Position numbers and translations under genes: made by a program. Of a stretch of 64,000 nt of DNA, positions 16,791 through 26,669 are shown piece by piece; within the stretch, counting starts at the first letter, position 1; each line of letters begins with the position of its first letter. This DNA comes from Streptomyces milbemycinicus (GTDB taxonomy: Bacteria; Actinomycetota; Actinomycetes; Streptomycetales; Streptomycetaceae): positions 62,001-126,000 of the forward strand of contig NZ_MUNE01000127.1 in assembly GCF_002154605.1 (NCBI RefSeq). The letters are read 5' to 3'. Under the pieces are notes generated by a model. It saw only the letters and a list, made by a program, of their open reading frames with translations. It was not told where the DNA came from and did no database searches.

Positions 16791-17932
16791 GCACCGACGT
16801 CCTGATCTGCGGCGCCGGGCGAACCCCGTTCGGCCGGTCCGAGGCGACCGGCCGGCAGCTGGCCGTCGGCGCGGTGAACGCGGCCCTGGCGGACGCCGGG
16901 ATCGAGTGGTCGCGGGTGCGGGCCGCGTTCGGCGGCAGCGACAGCGCGGGCCTCGCCGACACCCTGGTGGCCCAACTCGGCCTGACCGGACTGCCGTTCG
17001 TCAACGTCAAGAACGGCTGCGCAACCGGCGGCAGCGCGCTGGTCTGTGCCGTGAACGCGATCCGCTCCGGCATGGCGGACGTCGTCCTGGCCGTCGGCTT
17101 CGACAAGCACCCGCGCGGCGCCTTCGACCCGAGGCCGGAGGACTGGGGCCTGGGATCGGAGTACGGCAGCGACGGGCTGATGGTGACCACCCAGTTCTTC
17201 GGCATGAAGATCCAGCGCTATATGCACGACCACGGGATCACCCCGCGGACCCTCGCCCTGGTCGCCGAGAAGGCGTACCGCAACGGCGCCCTGACCCCCG
17301 AGGCGTGGCGCCGCACACCGCTGTCCGCCGAGGAGATCCTCGACTCCGGCATGGTGAGCGATCCGCTGACCCGGTACATGTTCTGCTCCCCGGGAGCGGG
17401 TGCCGCCGCGCTGGTGCTCTGCTCGCCCGAGGCCGCCCGCACCATGGACGGCCCGCCGGTCACCCTGCGCTCGGCGGCCGTTCGCACCCGGCGCTTCGGC
17501 TCCTTCGAAGTGTTCAGTCCCTGGATTCCCGGGGGCGAGCCGACCAGTGTCAGCCGGGATGCCTCGGCCGCCGCCTTCGAAGAGGCGGGGATCGGCCCCG
17601 GTGACGTCGACATCTGCCAGTTGCAGGACACCGAGAGCGGCGCCGAGGTCATGCACATGGCCGAGTGCGGATTCTGCCAGGACGGCGAGCAGGAGCGGCT
17701 GGTCGCCTCCGGTGGCACCGGAATCGGTGGGACGCTGCCCGTCAACACCGACGGCGGCTGCATCGCCAACGGCGAACCCATCGGCGCCTCGGGACTGCGC
17801 CAGGTCTACGAAGTCGTCCAGCAACTGCGCGGACGGGCGGGTGAACGCCAGGTCCCCGGCGAACCCCGGGTCGGCTTCACCCATGTGTACGGCGCCCCCG
17901 GCGTGAGCGCCTGCACGGTGCTGTCCCGCTGA
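16787..17932 (+). CDS. Thiolase-fold lipid-transfer protein, retro-aldolase candidate
   Basis: A 381-residue SCP2/Ltp-type thiolase homologue. It keeps the nucleophile-region Cys78 in NVKNGCATGGSAL but replaces the usual C-terminal thiolase motifs with NTDGGCIANGEPIGASGL and VGFTHVYGAPGVSAC. It lacks the GHPLGxxG active-site His block of true thiolases. This pattern is that of Ltp proteins, which with DUF35 partners cleave beta-hydroxyacyl-CoA by retro-aldol chemistry in bile-acid and sterol side-chain degradation. Coupled by overlap to the DUF35 gene upstream. It may release propionyl- or acetyl-CoA from a tertiary or branched 3-hydroxyacyl-CoA; the substrate is not known. Confidence 0.84.
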   Translation: MSTDVLICGAGRTPFGRSEATGRQLAVGAVNAALADAGIEWSRVRAAFGGSDSAGLADTLVAQLGLTGLPFVNVKNGCATGGSALVCAVNAIRSGMADVVLAVGFDKHPRGAFDPRPEDWGLGSEYGSDGLMVTTQFFGMKIQRYMHDHGITPRTLALVAEKAYRNGALTPEAWRRTPLSAEEILDSGMVSDPLTRYMFCSPGAGAAALVLCSPEAARTMDGPPVTLRSAAVRTRRFGSFEVFSPWIPGGEPTSVSRDASAAAFEEAGIGPGDVDICQLQDTESGAEVMHMAECGFCQDGEQERLVASGGTGIGGTLPVNTDGGCIANGEPIGASGLRQVYEVVQQLRGRAGERQVPGEPRVGFTHVYGAPGVSACTVLSR

Positions 17933-17963
17933 AACGTCCCGCCGATCGGAGGTGGAAGAAGAG

Positions 17964-19166
17964 ATGAGCGGCATCCCGGGACCTAAGGAGTTCCGCGCCC
18001 AAGCCCGGCAGTGGCTCGCCGGCGTCGGCAGACCCCGCGCCGCCGACGGGGAGTGGGGCAGCGGCTCCGACTCCGTCGCCGTGTTCGAGAACTGGACCGA
18101 GGAGCAGGAGCGCGAGCACACCGCCCGTGTCCAGGAGTGGGAACGCACCCGCTACGACCAGGGGTGGTCCGCGCTCGACTGGGAGGAGACATACGGAGGG
18201 CGGGGTCTGCCCGCGTACTACGAGCAGCTCTACCGCGCCGAAGAGGCGGCCTTCGACGTGCCGCACCGCACCGAGATCTTCCCTGTGACGCAAGCGCTCG
18301 TCGCCCCCGCGGTCGGCATCTGGGGCACCGAGGAGCAGAAGCGGCGCTGGCTGCGGCCCATGCTGCGCACCGACGAGCTGGCCTGTCAGCTGTTCTCGGA
18401 GACCGAAGCCGGCTCCGACCTCGCCGCGGTGCGGACCAAAGCGGTGCGCGAGGGCGACGATTGGGTGCTGACCGGGCACAAGGTGTGGACCTCCGGAGCC
18501 CGCGTCGCGACCTGGGGCGTGGCGGTGTGCCGCACCGATCCGGAGGTACGCAAACACGCCGGCATCACCGTCTTCCTGGTCCGCATGGACGCGCCGGGCG
18601 TCACCGTACGGCCCATCCGGCAGATGACCGGCGGCACCAGCTTCAACGAGGTCTACCTCGACGGCGTGACGGTGCCCGACACCGACCGGCTCGGGCCGGT
18701 CGGCGAGGGCTGGCGGGTGACACTCAGCGTGCTGGCCGCCGAGCGGCTCGACTCCGGCGGCCTCGGCCTGGACAACGCCGACCGGGCGCTGGAACTGGCC
18801 GGGCACCTGCCGCGCCCCCTCACCGGCAGCGAACAGCAGCGGGCCGCCGACCTTCACATCCGCACCCTCGTCCAGCGGCTCATCGGACTGCGGGTGACCG
18901 CGGCCCTCGTCGCCGGGCGCGAGCCCGGCGCGGAAGCCTCGGTCGGCAAGCTGTACGCCACCGAGACCATGCGGCGCACCAGCGACCTGGTGTCCGAGCT
19001 GCTGGGCCCGAGCCTCGTGGCGGACACGGGGGCATGGGGCAGCTTCGCCTGGACGGAGCACCTGCTCGGCGCCCCCGGCTACAGCATCGCGGGCGGCACC
19101 GACGAGATCCAGCGCAACATCCTCGCCGAACGCGTACTCGGCCTGCCCAAGGAGCCCGTCCGATGA
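17964..19166 (+). CDS. Acyl-CoA dehydrogenase, alpha-type subunit
   Basis: A 400-residue dehydrogenase. ATG 17964 is chosen because the upstream in-frame GTG at 17952 overlaps its own GGAGG. Motifs: CQLFSETEAGSDLAAV (substrate/FAD loop), KVWTSGARVATWGVAV, FNEVYLDGVTVPDTDRLGPV, and the C-terminal IAGGTDEIQRNILAERVLGLP. It belongs to the FadE branch whose members form hetero-oligomers with shorter partners, so it may pair with the protein at 13324. It acts before the hydratase at 15616 by introducing the alpha-beta double bond. Its stop overlaps the next gene's ATG. Confidence 0.87.
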   Translation: MSGIPGPKEFRAQARQWLAGVGRPRAADGEWGSGSDSVAVFENWTEEQEREHTARVQEWERTRYDQGWSALDWEETYGGRGLPAYYEQLYRAEEAAFDVPHRTEIFPVTQALVAPAVGIWGTEEQKRRWLRPMLRTDELACQLFSETEAGSDLAAVRTKAVREGDDWVLTGHKVWTSGARVATWGVAVCRTDPEVRKHAGITVFLVRMDAPGVTVRPIRQMTGGTSFNEVYLDGVTVPDTDRLGPVGEGWRVTLSVLAAERLDSGGLGLDNADRALELAGHLPRPLTGSEQQRAADLHIRTLVQRLIGLRVTAALVAGREPGAEASVGKLYATETMRRTSDLVSELLGPSLVADTGAWGSFAWTEHLLGAPGYSIAGGTDEIQRNILAERVLGLPKEPVR

Positions 19167-20137
19167 ACACGGCCACCCAGGCGCCGGAGCCGGCCGCCCG
19201 GGTCCGCGACCGGCTCGCGCGCCGCCACCCGGGGGCGCTGATCGGCGAGTTGACGGTGTTGCCAGGCGGCCACTCGGGGCTGACGTACTCGGTCGCGGCG
19301 GGGGGCGCCCGGTATGTCGTCAAGGCGGTGCCCCCGGGGCAACGGCCCGTAGGACGCAATGACGTACTGCGCCAGGCACGGGTGCTGCGAGCGCTGGCCG
19401 GGTCCGCGGTGCCGGTTCCGGGCGTCGTGGCCGTCGACGAGAGGCCACCCGCCTGGTTCGCCATGGACTTCGTCGCCGGGGAGGCCGTCGAGCCGGTACT
19501 CGACGAGAACGAGGTGCCCGCCGCGACGGCTCGGGCCCGGATGCTGGAGATCGCATCCGTCCTGCGGCGGCTGCACGACACCGATGCCGACACGCCCGGG
19601 CTCGACGCGCCCGAACCGCTCGACCCCGTCGGCGAGCTGGAGCGCTGGAGCCGCACCCTGCACGCCGTCCCCGCCGAACTGCGCCCCGGTGGCCAGGAGC
19701 TGCTGGCACGCCTCGCCGACGACGTGCCCCGCGGCCTCCCGCCGGCGCTGCTGCACGGGGACTTCCGGCTCGGCAACGTGCTGTGTGCGGGCGAGCGCGC
19801 GGTGGCCGTCATCGACTGGGAGATCTGGAGCGTCGGCGACCCGCGCATCGACCTCGGCTGGTTCCTGCTCTTCGCCGACCACCACAACTTCCCCGAGCTG
19901 GGACACGCCGTGCCCGGCCTGCCCGGCGAGGCCGAACTGCTGGACGCCTACCGTGACGACCGGCCCGCGCCGCCCGCGATGGACTGGTTCCGGGCGCTCG
20001 GCCGCATGAAGATGGCCGCGATCATGGGCCACAACCTGCGCCGGCACCGCGAGGGCAAGCACCACGACCCGGACCAGGAGCGTCTGCCGCCCACCATCGC
20101 CGCCATGATCCGCACGGCACGCGACATCCTCGGCTGA
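19163..20137 (+). CDS. APH-fold acyl-CoA kinase candidate (second)
   Basis: A 324-residue protein of the same kinase family as 6681-7706. It has a nucleotide-lobe Lys in ARYVVKAVPPG, a catalytic loop LLHGDFRLGNVLC, and a metal-binding Asp in VAVIDWEIWSVGDPRIDLGW. The C-terminal helices contain FRALGRMKMAAIMGHNLRRH, like ACAD10/11 kinase domains. It is translationally coupled to the upstream dehydrogenase (ATGA) and 26 bases from the downstream Asp-type dehydrogenase. This repeats the kinase-dehydrogenase pairing seen in the leftward operon. Predicted to phosphorylate a hydroxyl on an acyl-CoA. Confidence 0.82.
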   Translation: MNTATQAPEPAARVRDRLARRHPGALIGELTVLPGGHSGLTYSVAAGGARYVVKAVPPGQRPVGRNDVLRQARVLRALAGSAVPVPGVVAVDERPPAWFAMDFVAGEAVEPVLDENEVPAATARARMLEIASVLRRLHDTDADTPGLDAPEPLDPVGELERWSRTLHAVPAELRPGGQELLARLADDVPRGLPPALLHGDFRLGNVLCAGERAVAVIDWEIWSVGDPRIDLGWFLLFADHHNFPELGHAVPGLPGEAELLDAYRDDRPAPPAMDWFRALGRMKMAAIMGHNLRRHREGKHHDPDQERLPPTIAAMIRTARDILG

Positions 20138-20163
20138 TCCGGCCCCACCGAACAGGAGCAATC

Positions 20164-21401
<1,238 letters not shown>

Positions 21402-21405
<4 letters not shown>

Positions 21406-22178
21406 GCGCCAACAGCCTCGACGGCAAGGTCGCCGTCATCACCGGCGGATCCCGCGGCATCGGCCTGGGCATCGCCACCGCCTACCGGGCGGCCGGCGCG
21501 CATGTGGTGCTCGCGGCCCGTAAGCCGGCCGGACTCGCCGAGGCGTGCGAGGAGTTGCTGCGCGTCAAGGGCGACGGCGACGTTCACACGGTGGTGGCGA
21601 ACGCTGGTGAACCGGAGCAGGCCGAGGCCTGCGTCGACGAGACCATGTCCCGCTTCGGCCGGGTCGACGTGCTCGTCAACAACGCGGCGACCAACCCGTA
21701 CCACGGCGATCTGCTCGACCTGGACCTGCCGCGCGCGGAGAAGACCGTCCGCGTCAACCAGTACGGCATGATCTCCTGGACCCGGTACGCCTGGCGGGCC
21801 TGGATGGCCGAGCACGGGGGAGCGGTGGTCAACATCGCCTCCGTCGGCGGGCTCATCGTCGATCCGCATATCGGCTACTACAACGCCACCAAGGCCGCCA
21901 TGCTGCACATGACCCGGCAGCTCGCCTACGAACTCGGGCCACGCGCCCGCGTCAACGCCATCGCCCCCGGACTGATCAAGACCGAACTGGCGCGGGCGGT
22001 GTGGGAGGTCCGCGAGCCGATCCTCACCGCCAAGCTGCCGTTGCGGCGCCTCGGCACGGTGGAGGACGTGGCACAGGCGGCGCTGTTCCTGGCCTCCGAC
22101 GCCTCCTCATGGATGACCGGCCAGACCCTGGTGCTCGACGGCGGTGCGACCGCTCTGCCGATCGGGGTGGATGGATGA
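21402..22178 (+). CDS. SDR-family oxidoreductase
   Basis: A 258-residue short-chain dehydrogenase starting at GTG 21402, overlapping the upstream stop. It has TGGSRGIGLGIATAY, an AARKP after beta-2 (no Asp, so NADP+ is likely), NNAA (a variant of NNAG), VVNIASVGGLIV, YYNATK for the Tyr-Lys pair, and a C-terminal GQTLVLDGG. It is one of two adjacent SDR genes with different cofactor signatures. It may reduce a keto group before the kinase acts or oxidise a hydroxyl later in the pathway; the order cannot be read from sequence. Confidence 0.86.
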
Positions 22179-22954
22179 CCGCGCCACGACCCGCCGCGGA
22201 GCTGTTCTCGCTCCAGGGCAGGACGGCCCTGGTCACCGGCGCCTCCGCCGGGCTCGGCGCACGCTTCGCCGCCGTCCTCGCGCGGGCCGGCGCCACCGTG
22301 TTCGCCGCCGCCCGGCGTGTCGACCGGCTGAAGGAACTCGCCGACGGAGGCGAGCGCATCCACCCCGTCGCCTGCGACGTCTCGCTTTCCGCCGACCGTA
22401 CGCGGCTGGCCCGGACCGCGCGGGCCGCCACCGGCCGCATCGACATCCTGGTCAACAACGCGGCCACCTCCGGCGAGACCCGCGCCGAAGACGAATCCCC
22501 GGGCGCCTTCGCGGATGTCCTCGGCGTCAACCTCACCGCGCCCTTCCACCTGGCACGTCTCGTGGCGGAGGCACCCGCCGGGGACCACGCGCCGAGCAGG
22601 AGCGTCATCAATGTCTCCTCCATCCTCGGCCTGGTCACCGCCGCCCCGCTCGGCGGCGCGAGCTACGCGGCGTCCAAGGCCGGACTGATCGGGCTGACCC
22701 GGGAGCTGGCCGGACAGTGGGGCCCGGAGGGAACCCGGGTCAACGCGCTCGCCCCGGGCTGGTTCCGCACCGAGATGACCGCGGACCTCTTCGGCGACGA
22801 GCGCTCCAGCCGCTGGGTCGAGCGCAACACCCTGCTGCGGCGCGGCGGCGGGGAGCATGAACTCGACGGCGCGCTGCTGTTCCTCGCCTCGGACGCCTCC
22901 TCGTACTGCACCGGGCAGGTCCTGACCGTCGACGGCGGATGGACCGCGCGATGA
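22175..22954 (+). CDS. SDR-family oxidoreductase
   Basis: A 259-residue short-chain dehydrogenase, ATG 22175, four-base overlap with the preceding SDR. Motifs: LVTGASAGLGARFA, AARRVDRLKEL after beta-2 (Arg residues favour NADP+), NNAATSGET, INVSSILGLVT, YAASK, and YCTGQVLTVDGGWTAR. It resembles FabG-like and 3-hydroxyacyl dehydrogenases. Co-translated with its neighbours within the long operon, it probably handles a CoA-bound hydroxyl or keto intermediate. Confidence 0.86.
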   Translation: MTAPRPAAELFSLQGRTALVTGASAGLGARFAAVLARAGATVFAAARRVDRLKELADGGERIHPVACDVSLSADRTRLARTARAATGRIDILVNNAATSGETRAEDESPGAFADVLGVNLTAPFHLARLVAEAPAGDHAPSRSVINVSSILGLVTAAPLGGASYAASKAGLIGLTRELAGQWGPEGTRVNALAPGWFRTEMTADLFGDERSSRWVERNTLLRRGGGEHELDGALLFLASDASSYCTGQVLTVDGGWTAR

Positions 22955-23745
22955 GGGTCGGCATCGAGATCGACGACGGCGGCCTGGCCCGCGTCACCCT
23001 GCGCCGAGGTGAGGCGGGCAACGCCATCGACCTGGACATGGCGCGCGGACTGCTGGACGCGGCACGGACCTGCGCCGCCGAGGCCGTACGGGCCGTGCTG
23101 CTGACCGGGGAGGGGAAGTCCTTCTGCGTCGGCGGCGACCTCAGGGAGTTCTCCCGGCTCTCCGGCGAGGCACTGCACCAGCACCTCACCACGGTGACCG
23201 CCGCGCTCCACGACGCCCTGCGTACGTTCGCCGCGAGCGACGCGCCCGTGGTGGCCGCCGTGCAGGGAGCCATCGCGGGTGCGGGCATCGGCCTGGCCGC
23301 GTCCGCCGATGTGACGCTCGCCGCCGCCGACGCCTCGTTCACCGCCGCCTACACCGGCATCGGTTACTCACCGGACGCCGGGGTCAGCTGGTTTCTGCCC
23401 CGTCTCATCGGCCCCAAGCGAGCACTGGACCTGCTGCTGACCAACCGCCGCATCCCGGCGGCGGAGGCCGCGGACATCGGACTGGTGAGCCGGGTCGTCG
23501 CCGCCGACCGGCTGGCCGCCGAGGCCGCGCGCACGGCCGAGGCCCTGCGGCGCGGACCCACTGCCGCCTTCGGTGCCACCCGCCGGCTCGTCGCCGCCGG
23601 GCTGACCGCGGACCTCGGTCCGCACCTGGACCGCGAGGCCCGTGCGATCGCCGCCGCGGCCGCCTCCGACGCGGGCCGTGAGGGTGTCGCCGCCTTCCTG
23701 GGCAAGCGGACGCCCGACTTCACGCGCGTCGCGCTCAAGCCCTGA
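22951..23745 (+). CDS. Enoyl-CoA hydratase/isomerase (second crotonase)
   Basis: A 264-residue crotonase from ATG 22951, overlapping the SDR stop (ATGA). Oxyanion-hole segments are GKSFCVGGDLREFSR and VQGAIAGAGIGLAASADV. The acidic catalytic pair usually found in hydratases is largely absent (AGIG in place of GGGxE), and YTGIGYSPDAGVSWFLPRLI resembles 1,2-epoxyphenylacetyl-CoA isomerase (PaaG)-like proteins. Isomerase or hydratase cannot be told apart. It works with the thiolase 28 bases downstream. Confidence 0.85.
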   Translation: MRVGIEIDDGGLARVTLRRGEAGNAIDLDMARGLLDAARTCAAEAVRAVLLTGEGKSFCVGGDLREFSRLSGEALHQHLTTVTAALHDALRTFAASDAPVVAAVQGAIAGAGIGLAASADVTLAAADASFTAAYTGIGYSPDAGVSWFLPRLIGPKRALDLLLTNRRIPAAEAADIGLVSRVVAADRLAAEAARTAEALRRGPTAAFGATRRLVAAGLTADLGPHLDREARAIAAAAASDAGREGVAAFLGKRTPDFTRVALKP

Positions 23746-23773
23746 ACTCCTTCCCGAAACCCATGGAGCCACC

Positions 23774-24922
23774 ATGTCCGAAGCGTTCATCGTCGGAGCC
23801 GTCCGTACCCCCGTCGGCCGCCGCAAGGGCGCGCTCAGCGGCGTGCACCCCGCCGACCTCGGCGCCCATGTGCTGCGCGCCCTGCTGGAGCGCACCGGCG
23901 CCGACCCGGGCGCCGTGGACGATGTGTACTTCGGGTGCGTCAGCCAGATCGGCGCGCAGACCGGCAACATCGCACGCACCGCCTGGCTGTCGGCGGGCCT
24001 GCCGCAGCACGTCCCCGGCACCACCATCGACCGCCAGTGCGGTTCCTCCCAGCAGGCCGTGCACTTCGCCGCCCAGGCGGTCGGCTCCGGAACCGCCGAC
24101 CTGGTGGTCGCCGGCGGGGTGGAGACGATGAGCCTGGTGCCCATCGCCGCCCCCATGACCGTCGGCGAACAGGCCGGCATGGGCAGCCCGTACGCGGGGA
24201 GCGGCTGGCGCGAACGCTACGGGGACCAGGAGGTCTCGCAGTTCCGTGGAGCCGAACTGATCGCCGAGAAATGGGGCATCTCCCGCGCGGACATGGAGGA
24301 GTTCGCGCTCACCAGCCACCAGCGGGCCCTAGCCGCCCAGGCCGACGGCGCCTTCGACGACGAGATCACCCCGGCCTTCGGGCTCACCGCCGACGAGGGC
24401 CCGCGCGCCGACACCACCCTGGAGAAGATGGCCGGCCTGAAGACCCTCACCGAGGACGGCCGGCTGACCGCCGCCGTCTCCAGCCAGATCTCCGACGGCG
24501 CCGCCGCCCTGTTGATCGCCTCCGAGGAGGCGGTGCGTCGGCACGGTCTGACCCCGCTGGCGCGCGTGCACACCATGGCCGTCGTCGGCTCCGACCCGAT
24601 CCACATGCTGACCGGTCCGATCCCCGCCACCGAGAGGGTCCTGGAGAAGGCCGGGCTGTCGATCGACGACATCGACCTGATCGAGATCAACGAGGCCTTC
24701 GCCTCGGTCGTCCTGGCCTGGCAGAAGGAGATCGGCGCTCCCCTGGACCGCGTCAACGCCTTCGGCGGCGCCATCGCGCTCGGGCATCCGCTCGGCGCCA
24801 CCGGGGCCCGGCTCATGACCACGCTCGTCCACCAACTGCGCAGCACCGGCGGACGCCATGGCCTGCAGACGATGTGCGAGGGCGGCGGCATGGCGAACGC
24901 GATCGTCTTGGAGCGCCTTTGA
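23774..24922 (+). CDS. Acetyl-CoA C-acyltransferase (thiolase, FadA5-like)
   Basis: A 382-residue degradative thiolase with full catalytic set: nucleophile Cys89 in DRQCGSSQQA, His338 in GHPLGATGAR, Cys368 in MCEGGGMA, and the NEAFASVVL motif. The N-terminal section (FGCVSQIGAQTGNIARTAWL) is strikingly like FadA5, the mycobacterial thiolase for cholesterol side chains, as remembered from that family. It performs the last step of a beta-oxidation round, releasing acetyl-CoA. It is the last gene of the ten-gene operon; the second TetR gene follows after a 91-base gap with its own operator. Confidence 0.9.
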   Translation: MSEAFIVGAVRTPVGRRKGALSGVHPADLGAHVLRALLERTGADPGAVDDVYFGCVSQIGAQTGNIARTAWLSAGLPQHVPGTTIDRQCGSSQQAVHFAAQAVGSGTADLVVAGGVETMSLVPIAAPMTVGEQAGMGSPYAGSGWRERYGDQEVSQFRGAELIAEKWGISRADMEEFALTSHQRALAAQADGAFDDEITPAFGLTADEGPRADTTLEKMAGLKTLTEDGRLTAAVSSQISDGAAALLIASEEAVRRHGLTPLARVHTMAVVGSDPIHMLTGPIPATERVLEKAGLSIDDIDLIEINEAFASVVLAWQKEIGAPLDRVNAFGGAIALGHPLGATGARLMTTLVHQLRSTGGRHGLQTMCEGGGMANAIVLERL

Positions 24923-24947
24923 CCCGAGCCACCCCCGAGCCGATTGG

Positions 24948-24963
24948 CAACCGAGTTCAGCTT
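24948..24963. promoter_or_regulatory. Cluster operator upstream of second TetR gene
   Basis: CAACCGAGTTCAGCTT carries the CGAGTTCAG core of the shared motif, 51 bases before the TetR ATG. It fits autoregulation by that protein. Confidence 0.5.
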
Positions 24964-25013
24964 GGGTCTACTCTCGGGTATCGACGAGGCGGGCGGCGGC
25001 CAGGAGACAGGAC

Positions 25014-25637
25014 ATGGCGACGAGGATCGTTGAACCGGAAGCGGGACCGAGGTCCAAGCGTGCCGCCATCCTGGCGGCCGCCGTCGACTGCTTCGGCGAG
25101 ACGGGCTTCGAGGCCACCAAGTGGTCCATCGTGGCGGAGCGGGTCGGCATCGGACAGACGGCGCTGTATCACTACTTCGAGTCCAAGACCCACTGCCTGC
25201 TCACCATCATGCGGCTGGAGCTCAAGCGGTCCCACGACAAGTTCACGGAGACGACCGCGGACGTCACGGACCCGGTCGAGGCACTCCGGGCGGCCGTACG
25301 CGCGGCGTATGACGTCTCCGACCACGAGGTCCTGCAGATGCGCATCCTGCACAACCACATGGACCTGCTCGCCGGCCCGCGCAAGTCCAAGCGGGAGGAG
25401 GCCGAGCGCGTCGAGGCCCGCCGGCTGGTCCAGCTCGTCGAGCGGGACTGGACGAACCTGCTGGTGCGGGGCATGTCCATGGGCGTGTTCCCGCTTCGGG
25501 ACGCACAACTGCTGGGCGCGGGCGTGCTCGGTCTGATCGTCAGCGTCTGGCGGTGGTACCGGCCGTCGGGGCCGACGCCGCTGTCGGAGATCAGCGAGCT
25601 GATCGAGGGTGCCTGTGTGCGGATGGTCGCCACGTGA
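25014..25637 (+). CDS. TetR-family regulator (second, KstR2-like)
   Basis: A 207-residue repressor with an N-terminal HTH (RAAILAAAVDCFGETGFEAT, KWSIVAERVGIGQTALYHYF, ESKTHCLLTIM) and a helical ligand domain ending SVWRWYRPSGPTPLSEISEL. That C-terminal signature (WYRPxGPL) recurs in KstR2 and related regulators that bind CoA thioesters of ring-degradation products. The gene carries the shared operator in its own promoter and sits between the two operons with the best other copies. It is the best candidate for the island-wide repressor. The ligand is probably an acyl-CoA of the pathway. Confidence 0.87.
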   Translation: MATRIVEPEAGPRSKRAAILAAAVDCFGETGFEATKWSIVAERVGIGQTALYHYFESKTHCLLTIMRLELKRSHDKFTETTADVTDPVEALRAAVRAAYDVSDHEVLQMRILHNHMDLLAGPRKSKREEAERVEARRLVQLVERDWTNLLVRGMSMGVFPLRDAQLLGAGVLGLIVSVWRWYRPSGPTPLSEISELIEGACVRMVAT

Positions 25638-25676
25638 CGCCGTGAGCCCTGATCCCTGAGCCACTCTGCCGTTTCC

Positions 25677-25701
25677 AGCCCCCGGACCTCCGCCGGGGGC
25701 T
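25677..25701 (+). terminator. Hairpin terminator after TetR gene
   Basis: AGCCCCCGG and CCGGGGGCT form a perfect 9-bp stem with a 7-base loop, followed by TTG. It separates the TetR gene from the next operon. Confidence 0.7.
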
Positions 25702-25760
25702 TTGTGCTGCCCGGGTTCGAGGCACCGCCGATGGCATGGACGGTTGCGGTGCACGGACTC

Positions 25761-25813
25761 TTGTCAGCCGTGTTTCTCCGGGATTACCATCCAAACTGAA
25801 TTGAACTTGACTC
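25761..25813 (+). promoter_or_regulatory. Promoter and operator of the NTF2/ligase operon
   Basis: TTGTCA (25761-25766), an 18-base spacer and TACCAT (25785-25790) form a promoter. The operator GAATTGAACTTGACTC (25798-25813), 13 of 16 matches to the reversed best copy, starts seven bases after the -10 box. The same geometry is seen at 13237 and 15553. Confidence 0.55.
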
Positions 25814-25863
25814 AGGTTGATCTGAGGTCCTGGCGAAAGGCCGCCAACTGAAAGGGCGCACTC

Positions 25864-26238
25864 ATGGCGTTGCGCGCATATATGGCCGGTATGGACAGCC
25901 GGTATCCGGAACGGACGCTGGACCTGCTCGAACCCGACTTCCGGTTCCTCATCGCCCTGCCGGGCCGTGAGGTCACCGGCAAGTCCAGGGAGGACTTCGC
26001 CGCGTACATCGCCGGCCGCAATCCCGTGGACCGGGCGCACGAGATCCTGCGCCACAGCCGGGACGGCGACGTCGAGACCGTGTACGGAGTGGTGACGGAG
26101 GGCGGGCGGTACACCGGCTCCTTCCTCTCGGCCGCGGTGATCTCGCCCGGCGGGCTCCTGGCGCGCTACCAGTCCTTCTTCACCACGTCGTTCGAGCTGG
26201 TCGACTGGGCCCGGCCGGATGACAGGAGCCGGGTATGA
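25864..26238 (+). CDS. NTF2/SnoaL-like protein (first of tandem pair)
   Basis: A 124-residue alpha+beta-cone protein: an N-terminal helix YMAGMDSRYPERTLDLLEPD, then strands FRFLIALPGREVTG and a four-strand sheet ending YQSFFTTSFELVDW. This fold covers ketosteroid isomerases, polyketide cyclases, dehydratases and small-molecule binding proteins. The pocket residues cannot be assigned from sequence. It overlaps the next gene by four bases (ATGA), and the two may form a heterodimer. First gene of a five-gene operon controlled by the island operator. Confidence 0.78.
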   Translation: MALRAYMAGMDSRYPERTLDLLEPDFRFLIALPGREVTGKSREDFAAYIAGRNPVDRAHEILRHSRDGDVETVYGVVTEGGRYTGSFLSAAVISPGGLLARYQSFFTTSFELVDWARPDDRSRV

Positions 26239-26612
26239 CGGGCACCCCGACCGCGGCCCCCTTCCTCACCGCGTGGTTCGAGATCCTCGACGGCGATGAG
26301 CCGTCCCGGATCCTCGACCTGATCAGCGACGACTTCTCGCTGTCCATCCTGTTCTCCACCGGCGACGGCAACGCCACCGACTTCGCCGGGGACCGCGCCG
26401 CCCTGGTGGGCTACCTCGAACAGCGCGAAAGGGGCACCCGCACCCACCATCTGCTGTCGGCGACCACGCTCGGCCAGGACGAGCTCTTCCTGGGCGAGGT
26501 ACGGCGCGCCGGTGTCCCCGAGGCCAGCTTCGTCGCCGCCGGGCGGGTGAACGGCGAAGGACGGCTGCAGCGCCTGCTGATCGGGCGCTCGTCCGAGATC
26601 CGCTTCACCTGA
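26235..26612 (+). CDS. NTF2/SnoaL-like protein (second of tandem pair)
   Basis: A 125-residue protein with the same fold: helix AWFEILDGDEPSRILDLISD, strands FSLSILFSTGDGNATDFAGD, LSATTLGQDELFLGEVR and ASFVAAGRVNGEGRLQRLLI. It is clearly diverged from its neighbour, so this is not a recent duplication. Tandem unequal NTF2-like proteins can make hetero-oligomers (as in the MaoC or Scytalone-dehydratase-like style), but this is inference. Probably an isomerase, hydratase or binding protein for a CoA intermediate. Confidence 0.76.
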   Translation: MTGTPTAAPFLTAWFEILDGDEPSRILDLISDDFSLSILFSTGDGNATDFAGDRAALVGYLEQRERGTRTHHLLSATTLGQDELFLGEVRRAGVPEASFVAAGRVNGEGRLQRLLIGRSSEIRFT

Positions 26613-26669
26613 CCGAAGGTCCGTCCGACCGATCGCCCACATTCCATCGACCCCGTGCGGAGCACTGTC

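Noticed and set aside
18011-20137. A 708-residue frame that would fuse the dehydrogenase and kinase
   Set aside because: Its first 380 residues are an out-of-frame Arg-rich reading of the 17964 gene; the kinase starts at its own ATG 19163.
23935-25536. A 533-residue plus-strand frame across the thiolase and TetR genes
   Set aside because: It is a shifted reading of both real genes and ignores their clear motifs and starts.
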